Below are positions 43,376-46,895 of a stretch of 46,895 nucleotides of DNA, piece by piece. The notes beneath the pieces were generated by a model. It was given only the letters and a program-made list of their open reading frames with translations. It searched no databases and was not told the DNA's origin. This DNA is from Mesorhizobium sp. (lineage in GTDB: Bacteria > Pseudomonadota > Alphaproteobacteria > Rhizobiales > Rhizobiaceae). The stretch spans positions 1 through 46,895 of the forward strand of contig NZ_JAFKIC010000133.1 of assembly GCF_017306585.1 (NCBI RefSeq), written 5' to 3'. How positions within the stretch are numbered: the first letter of the stretch is position 1; each line of letters opens with the position of its first letter. The position numbers and the translations under genes are program-made.

Positions 43376-43410
43376 AAGGGCCGCCGGATGCATCGCATCC
43401 GGCGGCCCTT
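43376..43410 (-). terminator. Terminator-like hairpin after phyR
   Basis: A perfect 16-bp stem (AAGGGCCGCCGGATGC with its complement) has a 3-nt loop and is followed on the minus strand by TTTGC after the AAGG end. It lies 34 bp past the phyR stop codon. Confidence 0.7.
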
Positions 43411-43443
43411 GTCATGCACCCCGTCAGTGCCGAAGGCGCGAGC

Positions 43444-44238
43444 CTATGCGGCGGCCTTCGCCTGACGGTCGAAGAACAATGCCTGGCTGATCAGCGCCTT
43501 GACCATGTCGGGGTTGAAAGGCTTGGTCACCAGGAATGCCGGCTCGGGGCGTTCACCGGTCAGCAGGCGCTCGGGAAAGGCGGTGATGAAGATGACCGGC
43601 ACGGAGGTCGACGACAGGATCTCGTTGACCGCCTCGATGCCTGAACTGCCATCGGCGAGCTGGATGTCGGCCAACACCATCTTGGGCCGCGTCTTGCCGA
43701 ACATCGTCACGGCTTCGGCATGGGTGCGTGCGGTGCCGACAACGCGATGGCCAAGGCTCTCGACCATTTCTTCTATGTCCATGGCGATCAGCGGCTCGTC
43801 TTCGATGATCAGCACATCGGTCGCCACCTGGCGGGAAATCTCATTGCTTGCCTGGGCAAGCAGTTCGGAGAACTCCTGTTCGCCGACATCGAGGATCTCG
43901 GCCGCTTCGTCCTCGCTGAAACCTTCGACCGCAACCAGCAGGAAGGCCTGCCGGGGCAGGGGTGCGATCGCGTTGAGGTTGGCGGCAGCGCGCTGCTCCC
44001 ACGCCGATTGCGCCTGCTCCTGCGGGACGCGGATAGCGACGGAGGTGAAGAGCCTGGCGAACACCTTGTAGAGGGCGATACGGTCACTCGATGCTTCGGG
44101 GAAGATGTCGACATCGGCGATGATGGCCTCGAGCATCGCGGCGACCAGCGCGTCGCCACTCTCCTGCGATCCCGATACGGCGCGCGAGAAGCGGCGCAGG
44201 AACGGCAGATGCGGAGCGATGGTGGCGGATAAACTCAT
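43444..44238 (-). CDS. phyR: General stress response regulator PhyR
   Basis: This 264-residue anti-anti-sigma factor has an N-terminal sigma-like domain (about 1-130, with LPRQAFLLVAVEGFSEDEAAEIL mimicking region 4) and a C-terminal receiver domain with the acidic pair in IIEDEPLI and phospho-acceptor Asp191 (MVLADIQLADG), plus Lys in VTKPFN. When phosphorylated it binds NepR and releases EcfG. It is divergent from nepR-ecfG, with an EcfG-type promoter of its own in the shared 221-bp region, so it is probably under positive feedback. Confidence 0.96.
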   Translation of the reverse strand: MSLSATIAPHLPFLRRFSRAVSGSQESGDALVAAMLEAIIADVDIFPEASSDRIALYKVFARLFTSVAIRVPQEQAQSAWEQRAAANLNAIAPLPRQAFLLVAVEGFSEDEAAEILDVGEQEFSELLAQASNEISRQVATDVLIIEDEPLIAMDIEEMVESLGHRVVGTARTHAEAVTMFGKTRPKMVLADIQLADGSSGIEAVNEILSSTSVPVIFITAFPERLLTGERPEPAFLVTKPFNPDMVKALISQALFFDRQAKAAA

Positions 44239-44309
44239 ATGGACGTCTCCCTCAGATGACGTGATTGCATGGATTGCAGGTCAAGCTGATTGCAAGCCCC
44301 GGAGGATAG

Positions 44310-44334
44310 AACGCCGGTTTTCCGAAAAAGTTCC
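44310..44334 (-). promoter_or_regulatory. EcfG-type promoter of phyR
   Basis: On the minus strand GGAAC (44334-44330), a 16-bp spacer and CGTT (44313-44310), about 72 bp before the phyR ATG. Confidence 0.8.
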
Positions 44335-44343
44335 GACGCAAAT

Positions 44344-44368
44344 GGAACGAATAAGCGGCAACGGCGTT
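44344..44368 (+). promoter_or_regulatory. EcfG-type promoter of nepR-ecfG
   Basis: GGAAC (44344-44348), a 16-bp spacer and CGTT (44365-44368), about 90 bp before nepR. It stands back to back with the phyR promoter; their -35 elements are only 9 bp apart. Confidence 0.82.
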
Positions 44369-44459
44369 TGAGGTCGGGATGGGCAACCAGACGAGGGCGC
44401 CGCTTGCCTTGTGTTGAGTTGGATAATAGCGGCTTGGGTGCTGGGAATATAAGGGCGAA

Positions 44460-44663
44460 ATGAAAGACATGACGAAAGATGTTCTGGCTGGCGCCGCGGG
44501 CAGGCGCCGGAACGGTGTCGGCGACCCGCTTGGGCCGAATTCCGAGATCGGGCGCAAACTCAAACAATATTACGACGACCTTGTCTCCGACGATGTGCCG
44601 GATCGCTTCGCCCAGTTGCTCAGCCAGCTGGAGCAGGCCGAACCCGCGCAGAAGAAGGACTGA
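44460..44663 (+). CDS. nepR: Anti-sigma factor NepR
   Basis: This 67-residue protein has the NepR core IGRKLKQYYDDLVSDDVPDRFAQLLSQLEQAE (residues 30-61), two helices that clamp EcfG or phospho-PhyR, with a basic, flexible N-terminus. The ATG is at 44460; a second in-frame ATG three codons later is possible. It ends 3 bp before ecfG, which is the usual arrangement for balanced synthesis. Confidence 0.92.
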   Translation: MKDMTKDVLAGAAGRRRNGVGDPLGPNSEIGRKLKQYYDDLVSDDVPDRFAQLLSQLEQAEPAQKKD

Positions 44664-44666
44664 GGC

Positions 44667-45218
44667 ATGGCAGCGGTCTCCCAAGGCTTCAAGACCGATC
44701 TGCTTGGGGCAATCCCGAGCTTGCGGGCCTTTGCCGTGTCGCTGACGCAGAATGCCGACAAGGCCGACGACCTCGTTCAGGAAACGCTGGTCAAGGCCTG
44801 GGACAAGCATGAAAGCTTCCAGCCCGGCACCAATCTCAAGGCGTGGCTTTTCACGATCCTTCGCAATGAATTCTATTCGCAGATGCGCAAGCGCGGTCGC
44901 GAGGTGCAGGACAGCGACGGCATCATGACGGCCAGGCTCGCCGTGCATCCGGCCCAGCACGGCCAGCTCGACCTCAAGGACTTTCGCGGCGCGCTCGAGC
45001 AATTGCCCGAGGACCAGCGCGAAGCCATCATCCTTATCGGAGCATCCGGCTTCTCCTATGAGGAGGCCGCCGAAATCTGCGGTTGCGCGGTGGGAACGAT
45101 CAAGAGCCGGGTCAGCAGGGCTCGCACGCGCCTGCAGGAAATCCTGAAAATCTCGGGCGAGGACGAATATGGTCCCGATGCAATCTCGGCCCAGGTGACG
45201 GGGACGGCGGCCCACTGA
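44667..45218 (+). CDS. ecfG: ECF sigma factor EcfG, general stress response
   Basis: This 183-residue ECF sigma factor has region 2 (RAFAVSLTQNADKADDLVQETLVKAWDKHESFQPGTNLKAWLFTILRNEFYSQMRKRGRE) and region 4 (ALEQLPEDQREAIILIGASGFSYEEAAEICGCAVGTIKSRVSRARTRLQ in parts) of the EcfG group. It directs transcription from GGAAC-N16/17-CGTT promoters. It follows nepR after 3 bp and is likely autoregulated from the promoter at 44344-44368. Confidence 0.95.
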   Translation: MAAVSQGFKTDLLGAIPSLRAFAVSLTQNADKADDLVQETLVKAWDKHESFQPGTNLKAWLFTILRNEFYSQMRKRGREVQDSDGIMTARLAVHPAQHGQLDLKDFRGALEQLPEDQREAIILIGASGFSYEEAAEICGCAVGTIKSRVSRARTRLQEILKISGEDEYGPDAISAQVTGTAAH

Positions 45219-45255
45219 AATGCCGGCTGGGCGACGGCATCGCCGCCTGACCGCA

Positions 45256-45642
45256 TCAGGAGGAGGACGCGCGCCCATGAGCCTGCGCCAGCGCTTCGAT
45301 GAGGTCCTCGCCTGAATAGGGTTTGGTGACGAGCCTCACTCCCGGAAAGGACGTTCTGATCTCTTCCGCATCCGAATAGCCGGAGGCAAAGACAAAGGGG
45401 ACGCCTGTTTCACGCAAACCCGCGGCGAAGTCGAGCGTCGAGGTGCCGCTCAGCATCAGATCGACAATGGCCGCGTCGAATTGCGCGGCAACCTGCGGCG
45501 CATCGATCTCGACCAGGTCGCGCGCTATCACCACTTCCTGTGCGCCGTGGTCGCGGCACAGTTGCTCGACGTCCATGGCGATGAGAAATTCATCCTCGAG
45601 GACAAGGATTCGCAATCCGTCAAGCAATGGGGGCACAGGCAA
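45256..45642 (-). CDS. Single-domain response regulator, FAT GUY-like
   Basis: This 128-residue receiver-only protein has the acidic pair in VLEDEFLI, phospho-acceptor Asp61 (AIVDLMLSG), and VPFVFASGYSD followed by the Lys in VTKPYSG. The FxFA(S/T)GY block marks the FAT GUY subgroup, some members of which relay phosphate to or from the PhyR system in other Alphaproteobacteria. It converges on ecfG, 37 bp apart. No EcfG promoter was seen before it. It has no output domain, so it probably acts by phosphotransfer or protein binding. Confidence 0.85.
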   Translation of the reverse strand: MPVPPLLDGLRILVLEDEFLIAMDVEQLCRDHGAQEVVIARDLVEIDAPQVAAQFDAAIVDLMLSGTSTLDFAAGLRETGVPFVFASGYSDAEEIRTSFPGVRLVTKPYSGEDLIEALAQAHGRASSS

Positions 45643-45714
45643 ACGCTCCTTGAACGCCCGGAGTCATGATCGCTATTGGGCGCGTTGTCATTTAAAAAAG
45701 ACATGCCATCACCG

Positions 45715-45739
45715 GGAACTCCGATCCCCGCAGAACGTT
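45715..45739 (+). promoter_or_regulatory. EcfG-type promoter of the Crp/Fnr gene
   Basis: GGAAC (45715-45719), a 16-bp spacer and CGTT (45736-45739), 42 bp before the ATG at 45782. Confidence 0.75.
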
Positions 45740-45781
45740 TAAGGCTGCCTGCCGGACGGCAGGATTTCGAGAGGGGTCGAA

Positions 45782-46540
45782 ATGTCAGGCCAGACAGGGC
45801 ACGCTGCGAGCCGCCAGTATCCGTGCGAAAAATGTCCACTGAGGCCATTGCCGGTTTTTCGCGATTTCGAAAAGCAGGAACTGGCCTTCATCAGCAAATT
45901 CAAGAAGGGCGAGCTTGCCGTCGACAAGGGAGCCACGGTGCTGGTCGAGGGAAGCCACAGCGCCCATCTCTATACGGTGCTGTCGGGCTGGGCGTTCCGC
46001 TACAAACTGCTGACGGACGGGCGGCGCCAGATCCTCAATTATCTCATGCCCGGCGACCTCATCGGCCTGCAGGGCAGCGTCATGGGGGAAATGCAGCATT
46101 CCGTCGAGGCCTTGTCGCCGATGCTGCTCTGCGTGTTCGAGCGCGACAATCTGCACGAACTCTACCGCAACCATCCCGGCCTTGCCTACGATATCACCTG
46201 GATAGCGTCGCGCGAGGAGCGCATGCTGGACGAGAACCTGCTCAGCGTCGGCCGCCGTAGCGCGATCGAGCGGGCCGCCTATCTGATCGCCTTCATAGCC
46301 AGTCGCGCCAAGGTCGTCGGGCTGAACGGCAAGCAGTCCATCCGCATGCCGATCACGCAACAGCACATCGCCGACACGCTTGGCCTGTCGCTCGTTCATA
46401 CCAACAAGACGATCCGCAAGCTGATGGACCGCAAGCTGATCGTCTGGCGCGACGGCGGCTGCGAAGTCGTGGACATCGAAGGGCTGAAGCAGCTTGCGGG
46501 CTGGGAAGGGCTTGGCGAGGGCCGGCGGCCGCTGATCTGA
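45782..46540 (+). CDS. Crp/Fnr family transcriptional regulator
   Basis: This 252-residue regulator has an N-terminal CEKCPLR motif (one CxxC pair), a cyclic-nucleotide-binding-like beta barrel (about 25-145, with GDLIGLQGSVMG) and a C-terminal winged helix with ITQQHIADTLGLSLVHTNKTIRKLMDRKLI. FNR proteins that bind a 4Fe-4S cluster need four cysteines; here only the CxxC pair and a mid-protein LLCVFE Cys are apparent, so a cluster is uncertain. The EcfG-type promoter suggests it relays the general stress response to a second tier of genes. Confidence 0.9.
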   Translation: MSGQTGHAASRQYPCEKCPLRPLPVFRDFEKQELAFISKFKKGELAVDKGATVLVEGSHSAHLYTVLSGWAFRYKLLTDGRRQILNYLMPGDLIGLQGSVMGEMQHSVEALSPMLLCVFERDNLHELYRNHPGLAYDITWIASREERMLDENLLSVGRRSAIERAAYLIAFIASRAKVVGLNGKQSIRMPITQQHIADTLGLSLVHTNKTIRKLMDRKLIVWRDGGCEVVDIEGLKQLAGWEGLGEGRRPLI

Positions 46541-46634
46541 GCGTCTTTTCAGACAGGCGGTCAGGGGTGCGCAATTCCCGAGGGGAAAACCACTTCACAC
46601 TTTTCCCGAAATTGCTCTAGTTTGACCCGAAGCC

Positions 46635-46659
46635 GGAACCTTGAGACGCACGGCGCGTT
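46635..46659 (+). promoter_or_regulatory. EcfG-type promoter of the DUF883 gene
   Basis: GGAAC (46635-46639), a 16-bp spacer and CGTT (46656-46659), 30 bp before the ATG at 46690. Confidence 0.75.
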
Positions 46660-46689
46660 TGAAATCGAGCAATCACAAGGAGTTAAGCC

Positions 46690-46895
46690 ATGGCAACCGC
46701 CGCAGGGAAAGCCGCCAACGAAGCGCGCGCGAATTCCGATCTCGAAGCCGACATCAGGCAATTGAAGGCCGATATCGACAAGCTGACCAAGCAGTTGGCC
46801 AAGACCGGCGAACATGGCTACGGCACAGCGCGCCGCGCGGCGGCTGAAGGTGTCGAGCATCTGCGTGCGCAAGGTGAGGCGGCCTTCGACAGCCT
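46690..46895 (+). CDS. DUF883 (ElaB/YqjD-like) protein, 3' end beyond the window
   Basis: The first 68 residues are visible and the gene runs off the right edge. The N-terminus is a long charged helix (SDLEADIRQLKADIDKLTKQLAKTGEHG, then an Ala-rich helix), which is the DUF883 pattern. Full members end in a membrane helix that anchors them at the inner membrane, and the E. coli homologues bind ribosomes in stationary phase. The start follows AAGGAGTTAAGCC. An exact EcfG promoter match precedes it. Confidence 0.8.
   Translation, partial: MATAAGKAANEARANSDLEADIRQLKADIDKLTKQLAKTGEHGYGTARRAAAEGVEHLRAQGEAAFDS

Noticed and set aside
1-46895. CRISPR arrays, insertion sequences, prophage genes or replication origins
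   Set aside because: I saw no regularly spaced direct repeats, transposase or phage genes, and no origin-type iterons.

Overview
The window looks like chromosomal DNA from a Mesorhizobium-type member of the Rhizobiales (Alphaproteobacteria). The support is high GC, the order class I aldolase - pgk - gap - tkt followed by zapA, a pstSCAB-phoU-phoB operon, a complete PhyR-NepR-EcfG general stress locus with HWE histidine kinases, and palindromic RIME-like intergenic repeats. This assignment rests on gene content and protein resemblance only; no search was run.

Layout. (1) 1-1.4 kb, minus strand: the first codons of a WYL/YafY-type regulator, a 130-residue protein, a DJ-1/PfpI protein and a small DUF1127-like protein. 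Two near-identical palindromes lie exactly 52 bp before two of these start codons. (2) 1.7-5.1 kb: a membrane glycosyltransferase-like protein, a small membrane protein, an SGNH hydrolase and a DUF899 thioredoxin-like protein. (3) 5.3-13.0 kb, minus strand: fbaB, pgk, a K+/H+ antiporter, gap and tkt. (4) 13.3-19.4 kb: DUF4164 and zapA, a 1-Cys peroxiredoxin, an MBL-fold hydrolase, a RIME-like pair, rpoH, an RluA-type pseudouridine synthase, two small proteins and tRNA-Glu(CTC). (5) 19.5-24.3 kb: an accessory stretch with a membrane-anchored ClpB-like AAA+ ATPase coupled to an exported partner, plus several small exported or cysteine-rich proteins. (6) 24.5-33.6 kb: a large soluble hybrid histidine kinase, then pstS-pstC-pstA-pstB-phoU-phoB behind a triple Pho box. 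(7) 33.6-38.9 kb: a ROK repressor with a coupled membrane protein, divergent from xylF-xylH-xylG. (8) 39.1 kb to the end: a CHASE-HWE kinase, small envelope proteins, a PAS-HWE kinase, DUF1328, phyR, nepR-ecfG, a single-domain response regulator, a Crp/Fnr regulator and the start of a DUF883 protein.

How it works together. The right end is a general stress response module. In the known scheme HWE kinases feed phosphate to PhyR, phospho-PhyR binds the anti-sigma factor NepR, and EcfG is freed. I found eight matches to the EcfG promoter (GGAAC, 16 or 17 bp, CGTT) placed before genes: seven in the 41.4-46.7 kb cluster (including phyR, nepR-ecfG and the PAS-HWE kinase) and one at 23.6 kb before a small unknown protein. 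A ninth, weaker match (GAAAC) stands before the divergent neighbour at 23.4 kb. This gives a sequence-based map of a local stress regulon containing several uncharacterised small proteins. The most unusual locus without an obvious described counterpart is the two-gene AAA+ unit at 19.5-21.4 kb.
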